From positions 51,584,261 to 51,648,260 of the forward strand of contig CM031859.1 in the NCBI GenBank assembly GCA_018697195.1: 64,000 nt of DNA, read 5' to 3'. The translations under genes were made by a program, and so were the position numbers. The stretch is from Certhia americana. Lineage: Eukaryota > Chordata > Aves > Passeriformes > Certhiidae. Every line of letters starts with the position of its first letter. Within the stretch, counting starts at the first letter, position 1. The notes beneath the pieces are model-generated. The model saw only the letters and a program-made list of their open reading frames with translations. It did no database searches and was not told the DNA's origin. This document shows, piece by piece, positions 23,419-36,200 of this stretch.

Positions 23419-26400
23419 AAAAGAAAATTATATCTTTCCATTACATTTTCCTGATTTGATTTGTCCTTTCTTCCCAAACTTGCATGATATTTGCACTGTA
23501 AATTAGGAAATAATTATTGTCACATTTAGCAGTTAAACACCATTCTGTCCTTTAAAGTCCCAGGACAAAAGTGTTAATTATTCATTGCCATTTAATGGAT
23601 AAATTCTTAATGTACCACCATTAGCTAACAATTTTCAAAGGATATACATTAATGAGGTATAAGAAAATGTGGGAGTTTTTACCTTAATTACCTGGTTCAT
23701 AGATCACAGTAATTAGATTCCAGCAGACTTTAGATATAATTCAAAAGTAATCACCACAGCTGCCAGCTGCTAAAATATTAAGTTAGTTGTGCTCCAGAAA
23801 AGTTTGAAAAGTTTTTTAACCTTTTCTGTGGTTAACTTAGATTTAACTTAAGGTGTGCTTTGAGAAAACAAAAATTAATACAAACTTATAAACTATGAGG
23901 GAGTATTTATAAACACATTTTTTAAAAGCAAATAACTCCTTACCTGAATTTATGAAACATTAGGCAATAATTAAGAATTTTGAAAAAGAGTCATCTCTCT
24001 TAATACAGCATGAAGCATTTATGTATTACATACACTTTGTCCTAATCCAACAAGACAACCAGTCAAATAAAGACTTTAGAAATTGGCCAGTGATTGCTCT
24101 TTGGAAGCCAAAGAATGTATAAAAGTTTAGACAAAATATGTCATGGGGGAGTCTTAGAAGTAAAGTAGAGCCACTTGTCTTGAAATAGAATAGATGCATA
24201 CTTGCAGGAAAACTCAGAAACAAAACAGAGAGAAAAGCATCAAGAGAAAGCTGTAGAGATGTGGTAGGATGCCTTTGGAGAGGAATGGGAGAACACCGAC
24301 AGAGTCTGCCTGCTAATAGCAAAATCTGACTACCTAGACAGGGGTTTGCCCACCGAGAAGGGCTCACAAAGCATAAGTGCTTTTCCTGCTCAGCGTTAGT
24401 CTGGGGTTCACCGCTCTGTTCTCATGCCTCTTACACCTGTGTCTCTCTACTGAGGAATGCCTGGTATTAAGTAGGGCTAGTTTCTATTTGACAGAGGTGG
24501 TGTTTAAAAAAAACTTTGGAAAGCCAGGGGTTTAAACTTCTGAACATGCTTGCAAATAGCAAGCCTAAGGGGATTAGAACAAACAACATTTGGGAGTGAA
24601 GAAGGGAAGTTGAGAAATTAAATTTGGTGCATGATAAAAGAAGAAACTGGGAGAATAAAAGCACCAGAAAAGAACCTATCCATCCTCAAAAATAGTGCTG
24701 AATACCATGCAGTCCCCTCTCCACAGCTCATTTTAGGCAGGTCAGCTCCTTATTTCTGAGTGCTGTGCATTTTTCAGTGTCTTTGCTACAGGAGTGATCA
24801 CATTTCTCAGGAATGGTCAGAAGTTAGGTTCTTGTCTTTGTCCACATATTTGCAACTGGGCATAAAGCTGCTGCATATTACCAAATACCATCCTAAACTT
24901 ACATCACAGAGGGCTGACCTCTCCACCTGTTCTTCCATAAGGGGAATGGCAATCCTGTCCTTCTCCAGGAAAGGTACCTGTATCTTGGCAGAATGGCAGA
25001 CAGATGTCAGCAGGCACTTCTTTAGCTTTCTTAGACATCAAGACATGGAGCTTACAGGGCAAACACACAAGGAAGTCATTAGCAAAGATGACAAAAAACT
25101 CTTTATTCTTTCAAGTAGGAATTGGACTTCTAGGTTTTCCCTTCCCTATGATCCCTAATCTGTGGAGAATTGTGTGTTCCTTTCCAGCCTATGCTCTTTA
25201 ATGAAAAATAAAGTGGTTTTTTTTTTTTTCTTGTGGGAAAAACCACACCTGGCAGGTGTGGAGGGAAGAGCAAAAACATTCTTGCCCAAGACAGCCTCTA
25301 ATGTGGTAGATAGGAGGTTTTCCTGGGAAGCAGAAGATGTAGATTTGTATTCTGACAGATAGAAAACAAAACTAACTTAATGTAAGTACTCTAACTATTG
25401 TGCACAACATTAAAATGTATTTCCCAAACCCAAATTGTTCAGTTACTTTCTCTGACCAAGGCTTTTCACCTGCCCCTCTCAGCAGGGTGTTGGAGGCTGT
25501 GGATCTTCAGTTCCTGCTACCAAAAGCAGTGAGATTCAAGATGATGGAGACCTGTTATAACATTTCTGTCACCCTAATCTCAGTGACCCCAGGAGGAGCA
25601 CGTTGCTTCTCTGGTTTTGATATAATTTAAAAATATGCATATGCTTGTAGATCTCATTTTGGATTTAATTATCTTTTTTACAATGAGACACAATGACCAT
25701 GAGGTGTTTTAAAAACAATGTACATGGCATGAACTGCTGCAGGCAGGGGCTGTCCAGGATCCCTAGGAGGGTGTAGCGGAGCCTGGGGCTGCAGACCTGC
25801 CTAACTGCATCGGCTGGAAAAGGCTGCTTGGTTGGGAAGCATTGGCAGTGGCTCAAAATGGGGTTCAGAGGATGAAGAATGGAGGCAGAATCATGTAAAG
25901 ATTTGTTAGAAGACATTTATACCTACATAAAACATGGCTAGGAAAAACACGATAATTTAAAATTATTTTTAACTGATTCTAGCCTAATCAAACTCTCCAG
26001 GACAGAAAGAGCAATAAAATAAAATCCTTAATATCTCTCACTTCCTTCTGCAAACCGTTTGTAGCTGTGTGAAAATTTGCATGAACTGTTTGCAGGAAAG
26101 GGCTGCAGCAGGTAGGGTGAACAGTTAGTGGCAGTATAAACCAGCCTTCTGGACTAGTCAAGTCATTTCAGAAAGAAAGGCTCTTTCTACCTTTCCTTTT
26201 GTGTGACACTGGGTCTCAAAATACTAACAGACATGATCACTGAACCTAAGAGAGCAGGCAACTGAAATAAGAGATAAAAAGGAAAATGTCTTTTTGCTAA
26301 TGAAGTAGCTGCGGTGCACCATGTGGGGCAATCCTGAGCCCCACTCAGATCCTTCCTCTTCTCCAAGAGGACCAGAAGAATTACAAAAGAGTGGTGTATT

Positions 26401-28299
26401 TGCAAGAAAGGAAGATCATAATGTCTGAGGCTGCCCCGGGAAGAGTGACAACTTTCTGAGTCTGGCCTGAGCCTCTGGGTGCCAGACTGCTGCATCCAGA
26501 GCCTCAGGGATAATGTTGCAGAGTACATGGGGATAAGGCACATGGATGTACAGGCATTTCTTAGACCCTGGTGGAATCAGCCCCTTGAGACACTGTGCAA
26601 CTATTTCCATATATGCTCAAATGTTAACAAAGGTGAGGAATTTAAAGTTACACAAGAAAATTAAAATGGTCAGACTGAGCTATCCATCCTGGCTCCCCTG
26701 CTGGGAACAGAGCTGGCAGCAGTGGACTGGGACAAGAGCAGCAGCAGCAAGGCAAAGGCAGGGTACTCTCTCTTCCTACTCTTCCTGCCAGCAGCTGGCA
26801 GTCTGCACTTATATTAGGCCCACACGGATTATCAGTCCCAGAAAGAGTAAGTTTATCAAAGAGATCTATTATTGCAAAGCACAAGAACACTCCCAGCACA
26901 CAGATACCTTAAGAAAACAAGGGAGGAAAATTAAAAAACAAACAGCAAAACCTGCCACTAATACATGAAGCAGAAGCAAGAGAACATTCTCTTCAGAGAC
27001 TATCAGTTTTAACATGGTGTCAGGAAATTGAAAATTTACATAGTAAAAGTGCATCAAAGTTTAAAAATGTAAGGAAAACACCTGAACAGTCTTAGAAAGG
27101 GTAGGAACGATATATGTTTTAAGTGCAGAGATAGCAAGAATAAGCAGTGGTTTCTTATTGGGAGCATTGTGGTAGAAAAGTGTTCCTGTGGCATGTTGTG
27201 ATTTAAACAAAAGAGTTTTGGTGTTTAAAGAAGAATACAGGGAGAAGATTCTTCTTATCTTCCCAGGCACAAAGGCTGGATATATAAAAATATGTGCATG
27301 TTGATCATCCAGACAGAAAATTCTGTCTTACTAAGGGCTTATGCACACGTGGAGTGCTGTGGAAGCAGCTGCTTCTGATCAGGCCCTCAGTGAGAACACA
27401 CTGGAAGTACTTCTTAGCATTAAAAGAGATAAGCCTTTAAGCTAACAAGTCTGTGCAAAAGCTTATGCCAATCTTTTGCAAAGCAAATATCTTATTATTT
27501 AAATGCACTTGTATTCTCTTCAGGCATAGCAATTGTGGTCTGTGTTCAGCTAAAAATGGCTTTCCCTTCCTGAATGCAGTCTTCTTGAGCATTAATGTCT
27601 GGCAGTGAAAACCATGTCCCTCAAGGATTGCCATGACATTATAGCTTTGTCAAACATGTATTAGCAAACAGTATGAAATCACTGTGGTCATCTGTATGCT
27701 GTCAGGGAATCACAATACTTATTAAGTCTTTAATATTAAACATAAACCTTTTATTGGGATCTTACTTCATGTCTCCTTCCTCCCCTCCACTTTTCCCAGT
27801 AAGATGGGGTGTCCTTTTTTCACAGCAGAAGACAGCATCCAGAACTGAATGCAAATGGCATTGTCCTGCCGTGTCATGTAAACTTAACAGGATAGCTCCC
27901 ATTTCTGTCATAGGACATGAGGTTGGCTCATGTGCCTGAAAAAAAGATGTGGCAGATATCTCTGCTACTAATATATTTACAGAGTTCATAAAACTGCCAC
28001 CTTTACTCAGAAGAATGAAACTCATTCAACTCAGTGAGGCTAAATATACAAGACAGAATTGCATCACATGACAAGGGTGACAGAACCAGGCTTCTAACAT
28101 TAGAGGATCTATGCAAAGAAGAGAAATTGCTTCTTTGGAAGCATAATAAAGGGAAGAATTTCCAGAAAGGGCTGATAAGCCTTTGGGTTTTTTCACTAGA
28201 TCCCAAATGCTGATATAGAATACCCAAAAGAAGCTTAGGTTTGTCAGGAATGTTACTGCATCCCACTTTGTTCACACCCATCCTAACATTCACAGCAAC

Positions 28300-28540
28300 A
28301 AACCCCTTGTTTTTTCTAGGCTATCTCAGCCTCTCCTTGTATGTCAGACTCTCCATGTCCTCAACCATACTCACGGGCTTTTGTGGGACTCACTGCAGTA
28401 CATCTGCATCTTTCTTGTACCAGGGAGCCCAGAACTGACACAGTAGTCCTGGTGTGGCCTCACCAGTGCTGAGCAGGGAGGAGTTGCCTCCCTCTACCTG
28501 CTGGCACATCCTGCCACTGCAGGAGGCTGTTTGCTTTCCT
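28300..28540 (-). mobile_element. CR1 LINE fragment, minus orientation
   Basis: TCAGCCTCTCCTTGTATGTC..TTTCTTGTACCAGGGAGCCCAGAACTGACACAGTAGTCCTGGTGTGGCCTC is the reverse complement of the common CR1 segment that precedes the 3' region. It is intergenic between LEG1 and THEMIS. Confidence 0.85.
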
Positions 28541-28652
28541 CTCCTCTTTCCTTCTATAGAAGCCTGGAACTTTACTGAAGAAAATCATGGTAGTAACATA
28601 TCATACCTTTCAGAAATCCAGCAGATGACAACAACACATTCAGTAGTAAAGT

Positions 28653-28673
28653 AAAAAAAAAAAAAAAAAAAAA
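28653..28673. repeat. Poly(A) run
   Basis: About 21 A bases followed by AG and A-rich sequence, between LEG1 and THEMIS. Confidence 0.9.
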
Positions 28674-31600
28674 GAGAGAAAAAAATCAGTAAAATAATAA
28701 AAAAAACCCAACCCAATTTTATTCAAACACCAGGCTGCCAAAACAAATGGGGTTGTTCTGAGCTGCCAAAAGAGACATACAGATTTTTTTATAAATGCTT
28801 AATATGTATTTATAATACCCACAAGTGATGTGGCAGTCACTTTTGTACACACCTGCAAGCTGTATTAACCAGTGATGCAAAACATTGTATGCTACATATG
28901 CATGGAATCAAAGTACTCTGAGCAATATTCTTAATACTTAAATTGCAACTGATTTTGACGAGGATGAACATTTATCTTGAATAAATTACTGTGAGACAAT
29001 ATTAAGAAATCCTAAATTAATTTGCATTAGTGAAAATTAATCATTCAGTAGAATTTTAATAGACAAGTCTGAAGACACTTTACTGTTTGTTTGAAAAGGC
29101 TTTTGCTTTAAAGTATACTAAGGAATTTTTGGAGTTTTTGCTTTTTAACTCATCAATAGAATTAAAAATAGGGTATGTCCAGGCTTTGTAAACACATTCC
29201 CTTTCTCCACCCTGCTGATTTCTGGATAAGCCACTCTGATCAAGCTGCTGCTGACTCTGGAAACCCCTGGCACATAACTATGTGTTTACACATCTGTTCT
29301 TGATAGTTTTCCCTGAAAGTCAAATCACTGCCAGAGGGTTATGCACCTATTCCAGGTGGATAGGGATGGCATCCCATCCACCTGGGATGACTAATCCTTC
29401 AGATCCAGCTTTTGTCTACTGTTTGTGGCTGCATTTTCAGCAAATTGATGAATGTAATAGCTTTAGTGTGATTCTAGATATTAGCAGTAGAATGGGTTAT
29501 GGAGATGGCAATGCTACATAATTTAGGCACTCCTGGGCCGTGTGAGAGGATTGGCTTTGCTTCCCAGGGGAAATTACATGCTGTGCAATGGTACTATTTG
29601 TGCTTTGTTCATCATGTGAAAAAGTGGCAGAATCTGGTCATTTCCAGTTTTGAGCCTTAACCTGAAGCATGTAACACAGGCTAAAGAAATCAATGATCAA
29701 TGTCCACCTTAGACAATCCTTTATTATCCTTTCCTTCTCAAAAAACCCCCAAACCCAAACCCCAGAGGAAGCAACCATGCAGCTGTTTTAGTAAGGGATG
29801 TCCCTTTTTCATATGCCCTTCAGAGGTTCAGGAAATAACCGGAATTTCAGGTGCAATAAGAATGAAGGATTGGACTTGGCATCATTCTCTGAATTCACTA
29901 ATAAATATGTACAGAAGAGCTTTGTCCCTTCAAAGGGTCATGAGACATTAGCTGGTTTGACTTCTTATTTAGGACAAGTAAGCAGTTTAGTTTCGCAGGG
30001 GATTATTATAGCTAAATTACAGCCTTGTATGCTCTTCATGAGTCAAGAAGGACACTTCTGTGAGCAGCTTTTTCTTACAGTTGTGGTCAATTTTGATGTG
30101 CAAAGGACACAGCTTCCTACTTGTTTCCAGTTAATTTCAGAATTATTTTCCTTCAGATGTCTCTGAAAACAAACAAAACGACAGGGTGAAATGGGAAAAT
30201 TTTCATTTGGATTTAAAAATTGCACAGGGAGTACAGGTGAACGAGCTCTTGAGTTAAATTAATGGCTGCGAGTTAGGGCTTGTCTGTACCATAAAATGGT
30301 TTGTCAGTACAATTACACAGCAATCCAAAGACTACAACAAAAATAAAGCTAATCTATGACTTCAACACAGCTATGCCAGCAACTTTGCTTAAGTATGTGA
30401 AACTCTTACCAGTAAATTTTTCTTTTACCAGTATAGCTTGTGCAGTTTAGGGAAATACTTAATCTACACCAGGCAAAAGAGCTCATTTAGTCAGTATAAA
30501 CTGTGATTCCACCAAAAAAGTTTTCCTAGTGTATATCCAGTGTGATTACAACCATGGTCCCTCCTGTGTCATACTTTGGCCTGGCAGACAAAGTAGAAGA
30601 GATTCCTTCCTCTTGGGGAGAGGCTTTCCAAAAGATGTGCCCTGTGACTGATGCAACAGAGCTGCAGGCCTGGTGGGAAGTTGATTAATAATTTAATTAA
30701 TGTTTAATGGCAATATGCCAGTGTGCCAGACTTCACCAGTGGGCTGTGTTCCCAGCTCTGCCAACTATAAAACATGTTTGAATCTGCCCCATGGGGGAAT
30801 GGTAGGGCTTGTTGGAGTAGGAAGAATATCTAGAACATCTAGATAATCATGGTAGTCTTCCTTGCCCTAAGGATCTCTGAACCTATAACTGTTTTGAGAT
30901 AGGTTCTTTGAAGTCCTGCCTGAGTCAAAGCTAAGATTTGCAGCTCTTAGAGCAGCACACTATTTATTTGCCCCTTCTTGACTCTCTTCTCTCTGTAATC
31001 ACCGTTTATTACAACCTGGAAAAAAGCTTCACTTATCATATTAGAGAAAAGTGAAAACAGCAGGCAGCTGAAAAATTATCTGACCATGAAAATTATCAAG
31101 GTAGATGATGCCCTCAAATCTGCATTGGAAGTTACTTAAGAAGGGGACTTTCAAAACTGCTGAAAACACACAACAATCATGGATTTGAGTTCCTCACTCC
31201 AATAACACCCAAGGCTACAAAATCTGCCTCAACCTTTCACCCAGAGGCTTTTCTATGAAAGAAACAGCTCTCTCAGAGGGTCAGTGGCATGACAGCTCCA
31301 GAGAAATGTCATAGAAAAACAGTACAAAAGGATTAATGACGATGCACTGGGGTCAGAAAGGGTGATTTTCATTTGTAGCACTGTCTCTAGATTTCAAATA
31401 TGAGGTAACCTGCATCTCAGCACAAGCAAGGTAAAATAAAGGAAAAAAATTGCACCTTAATCTGTTTCATACAATTAGTTTAAAAAAATTGGTACAAATT
31501 GAAAATAAAGAAAACCATTTTGTCCAAACAAAACCACCTCAACTCTTGAGTTCATGAGAACAGGAAAACACAGCTGTGTAGCCTTTTCATTCCTTACTGC

Positions 31601-32576
31601 ATTTCTCTCTTTCCTACTTTTCATTTTTTTGTGTCCTGTTTAACAAGCACAAAAGCTTAGTCAGCTGAGACCATTCCTTTTCTGGCACTTGTGTGCAGTT
31701 CAAGTCCAGAAAGCAACCTCCTGAAACAACCTGACAGCAGTACTCATTTTCAGCTCTCCAGGTGGCTGGACCATGTTGTTTCTGTCCTTTTCCAGCTATG
31801 AGTTACATGCAGCTATCAGCACTGGAGACGCTCTGCCTTTTCCTGCTTTGCTGCTTAATTTTTTGTGGCTGTTGCTGTTGCTGTTCCTGCATGCCTCCAT
31901 CTCATTTTTGGTGTCAGAGACATAGACGGAGACATTACAGTAGCACCAGAGTTATTCTAATTCAGTGGTTGCAGTGGACCTTCTATCTTCCCATTTTCTC
32001 ACACAGAGAAAAGCCACTGTTGATGCTTGCAATATCGTCCAAAAGACTGTCAAGCTGAGGGCTTTCCTCATTAAAAAAGAAGAAACAACTCATGGCAGTA
32101 AAAGGAGAGAAACTTGTCATGCTGAAAGGAAAGCCACACTTTTTAAATGCTTCCAGGGTGATGTGGGATTTTTTTCTTACTTTCTCTTGAATCTTTAATG
32201 AAAGGTTAAAATATGTTAATGATGGTTGCTATAGCAAGCTCAGGCATCTGTAATGAAGTCCCTTGCTTAATTGCTTATTGTTCTGGAGTGATGAGGTCAT
32301 GTTAACATCACTGACCCTCTGGGCACATTTATTCTATCAAAATTAACATAATAATGACCTAAGGCAACTCTGTTCTTTCTTTCTCCCTCCTGCTTAGGGT
32401 GAAGACTAGCTTTTTACTAGTATCACCCTGGCATGCTTCAGCCCTGATCATGGAAAGATTTTGAGAGGGACACTGGTGAAACTCTAAAATTAATACATAC
32501 TGGATTTTTTTTAATGTAGACTGACTGCTGAGACTTACTTCTGTATTTCATTAAAACTATTTTTCCTCCCAACAAT

Positions 32577-32582
32577 TTTATT
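32577..32582 (-). terminator. THEMIS: Candidate THEMIS poly(A) signal
   Basis: TTTATT on the plus strand, that is AATAAA on minus, about 610 nt beyond the proposed stop at 33191. Another lies at 32328-32333. Either would give a normal 3' UTR length. No supporting downstream element was assessed. Confidence 0.25.
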
Positions 32583-33190
32583 TAAAAGTAATTCAGATCA
32601 ATAGACTTAATTTTGATAAATCATATATACAAAATAATTAAAAGTAGATATTAATAAATGGCATAAATGTCCTGAGGAGAGGAGACACCCTGGGTAGGAA
32701 ATTAGCTGATGAATTCTTCAAGAATTATCATGATCAGATATTAGGTATTTGACACAGGTGAAAGAGACAATGTATTTTGGTGCATTATTATCCTGTATAT
32801 AAGTCTAAATCAGCTAATGTGGTTGTTTTATCTGGCTATATATTTTATAAGATTTTGCCTGTGTTAAAGGTTAATTGCATATGCCCACATCAAATCCATA
32901 TTTCCCAAAATGCTCACAAGTGCAAGTGTGGAGTCTTGATAGAAACTTTATGTACTAGAAAAAAGCCATAGTTCAGAATTCTGATGGCTGGGGGGGACCA
33001 GAAGGCTGGAGGAGCCACATGCTCCTTGGCTAGTTAATGATTTCAGAGAATAGATATTTCTGCCAGCCATTAAGGGCAAAATTTTATAGGATTGTTTTAT
33101 AAACCAAAGATTATCCAAAGAGAGTGACCTTCCTCAAGGCAGCAAAGGTCTTTTTCTTTCATGTTTGGCTAGCAACCTCAAAGAGGACAA

Positions 33191-33254
33191 CTAATAAAGT
33201 GAAACCTTTCTTCCGTTAACAGGCCAGGTGGATAAAGACTTAGAGGAACTGATG
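33191..33254 (-). CDS. THEMIS: Probable last coding exon of THEMIS
   Basis: On the minus strand an acceptor (CCACTTACTGTTGCAG) precedes a short ORF. It completes the split AG|C codon from exon B and reads SISSSKSLSTWPVNGRKVSL then Y, with TAG at 33191-33193. The phase fits and the distance is 1.1 kb. The segment is serine-rich and basic, a plausible tail end, but I cannot confirm it against another bird. The alternative is that exon B terminates the gene. Confidence 0.45.
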
Positions 33255-36200
33255 CTGCAACAGTAAGTGGTATGAACAGATACTGATCCTCTAGGCTGGT
33301 GTTGCTTCTTGAAAGTATGCTTTCCCCGTAACACCTATGGTCAGAAGGGATATTTTAGTCAGAAGAGAGCTTAATTCTCTCCTTCTCAACTTCTTTACCT
33401 GATAGAAGCTCAGTACCATGTGGACTGAGGAAGTAATGTGTTATGTGAAACGTCCTACTTAGTTTCATTTTTAGTCTTTTCCGTAACTTAGGAGTTTCTG
33501 TGTCTCGGAGCAGGGGGGAGACATGGCCACACACTGCCCTGGATGTCATATTTCTGAGGGTTTTGAGCATTGTAGAAAAAAATCCACTTCATATTCATTA
33601 TGTTGCTTAAATCAAACACAGTATGAATGTTGCACATCATTTAAAAATAAATACAAAGTACATTTTGAAATGAAACACTTCATAATAAAATATTTTTTTA
33701 GATCCCTGAAGCACAATATTTCAAGTTTTTCCTGTGTTTTCAAGAGTTTCTCATCACAAAAGAAGCAATTCAACCAAACCAAGTGAAATTCATAGAAGGT
33801 TCAGCTATGAGTGGAAAGAACTGGGACCACATTTTCACTCATACCTAGAAAAATTCTCATCTGTGTTTAGCTGGAAATGGCACCTAGAGACTTTTAGAAA
33901 CAAAGGCCCTCTTCACTGGCACTTAAAGTCACTTCAGACTGCCAGAGCAGAACCTTGCACATTTAATGAAAACACAGATAATGCCTGAAAGCTTTTAAAG
34001 CATCAAAACAGTCATGCACAACAAAGCATCCACTTCCAGAAAGAGGAAAAGGGCTGCATTCAGAGTTCTATAATTTCAGAGCAAATTGGCACAAACCAGA
34101 AAAAGGCCTGTGCGCTTCTGTCCCCAGAACAATGATAGGTACTCCTTTAACAGAGATGACATGGCTAAGAGGTCACAGGTGGCAGCTCAGAGGAGCCTTT
34201 CCTGCCTTACTAACAGGACATTTGCAGCAGAAGTAGAAGTTCCCAGGGGAAAATGTCTCTTATTTTGGAAAGTGAAGGTTACCAGCCAGTCTGAAAAATC
34301 ACTCCACCTGCACTTGTTTGTTTGCATCCCCAAGTGATCCCAGCTGACACTCACCTTCTTCCTTTGGAGAGTGTACGCTCATTTCTAATGCTGGTATCAT
34401 GAAATTCTTTTCTTATGTTTTCAACTATGGTTTCATCAATATAGCTGTAGTCATGCTCTTCTTCCTCTTCTGCCTCATAGTTTCTTCCTAGGCCTGAAAA
34501 ATTGACAAAAAATAACTCTAAGGAAATGAAAGACTCTGCCCTTGGCCTGGAGAAGAAAAATAGTACAATTCAAAAAGACAACCATAAAAGCAAAGAAAAC
34601 AATGTTTTCTTCATTTTTTTATTTTTCAGAGATCCTAAATGACTTGCTGAAATTCCTGAACAGTATCTGTGACAGAACAAGAATGAAAATGAGCTGAACA
34701 CTTTACAAGAGAGTCTACACTCAAGAATTCCTATTTCAGTTTTTGCATAGGCTTGTACCTAAGTTGACCACTCTCTGCTATCTATGTGTGAATAACTTTA
34801 AAGTTTATTGAAAGGTTTAGCTGGTGTAATCACTAGCAGCATAAAAGCAGGTAGATAAAATTATCTGACCATATCAAGAGAACAGTCCACCTGCCTTGAT
34901 TTGCATGTACCATCCTTACTACAGATGTACTCCCATGCTTTTTTGTTTCATTGCCTGACAAAAGGAGCCCTGTAGCTGGGGAACCATGGTGTTACCTTGG
35001 AATTTCCTAGAGCCAGAACCCCCCAGCTGCTTCTTATTTAGAAGGTAATATAACAGAGACACTGAGCTGAGAATGGCATGAGGTTAAAATAAAAGGTTTT
35101 GAAGTGCATTTCTTTATGTCCACCTAGACTGACCTGAAGCAGCACTGAGGACAAACCTTTCAGAAAGAAGCAGTGTTTTCCCACAAGACTAGAGACCCTC
35201 ATTGGAAACCTTTTACCAGCTCCAGTGTTCTGGTGGGCTCTATTCTGCATCTGGGTACTGTAACAACTTCACTTTACAGCTCACAGTGGCCCAGGCTGCT
35301 GCCAGGAGGCTCCAGGGTCTTTCCCCCTGCTTGTGTGGTCCACCACTACCCTGAGGCTAGAGGAAGCTCTGAAGGACATGTGGGACCACTGATCTCATGG
35401 AACTGAACTCAGTAAGGATCATTCCATGAGTGCCCCATTTCACCCCTCAGAGCCACCCAATCCCTTAGCCCAGCCTGTGGCTGGCAAGAGCCAGGTGGCA
35501 ATAGGACCAGCTAGAGCTGAGATGATGGTGGTGATATTATCACAGATCCCTTGCCAAGAGCAAACCACCCTTAGAGTTTATCAGGAAGTCTCATACGTTA
35601 TGGAGCTGAGATAATATGGTATTTTTAAAGCCAAAACTTTCACCTGAAATTGCAAACCAGTGTGAAACACTGTTGTGGGTACAGCTGTTCCTGGTTGATT
35701 AATTTTCTAGGGCACAACCCGAAACAACCTACCACAGTGCACTATCTGATCTACTGGCAAGCCATGTTTGTCAAACAAGTTCTTCTTTATGAGACCAAAC
35801 TTCTCAAATAAGAATCCTCCCAGTCTTACACTTTGAACCACCGTGTGCCCCTTCAACAAGAGAATAACTCTATGGTTTCTCAGCAGCCTCCAAATCCTAC
35901 TTGTGTTCCTCCTGAGACTCTCCATGACTGAGGTGTCTCTCCCTGAAAACTGGGTAATAGTTTCTTTCTGAAGGTGGGATCCTTTCCTTTAGAAGCTTTC
36001 TAAGGCTGGAAATAAATATGAGGTTAATCAAGTATCTGTCTGCCTACACCAGTGCAGAGTTTATCACAGACCTGTATAGCCACGAGCCCCCCACTACTGA
36101 ATTAGCAAGGCATTTCCAGATCTAAGCATCAAAAAGAAAAAACCAAAACAAAACAGACTCCTTGTATATGATTAGAAATGCATGGAAGATCTCACTCACA

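Larger units (their letters stand above)
22864..33190. other. Convergent intergenic region LEG1-THEMIS
   Basis: About 10 kb between the two gene 3' ends. It holds the CR1 pieces at 23345 and 28300 and the poly(A) run at 28653. The THEMIS 3' UTR probably occupies its right end (about 32.5-33.19 kb). No further gene recognised. Confidence 0.6.

Noticed and set aside
24760..25158. 132-codon plus-strand ORF downstream of LEG1
   Set aside because: No recognisable family and no neighbouring exons; treated as chance.
26546..26968. 140-codon plus-strand ORF, the longest in the window
   Set aside because: Ends in a lysine- and threonine-rich low-complexity stretch, overlaps ORFs on the other strand, and has no domain or splice context.
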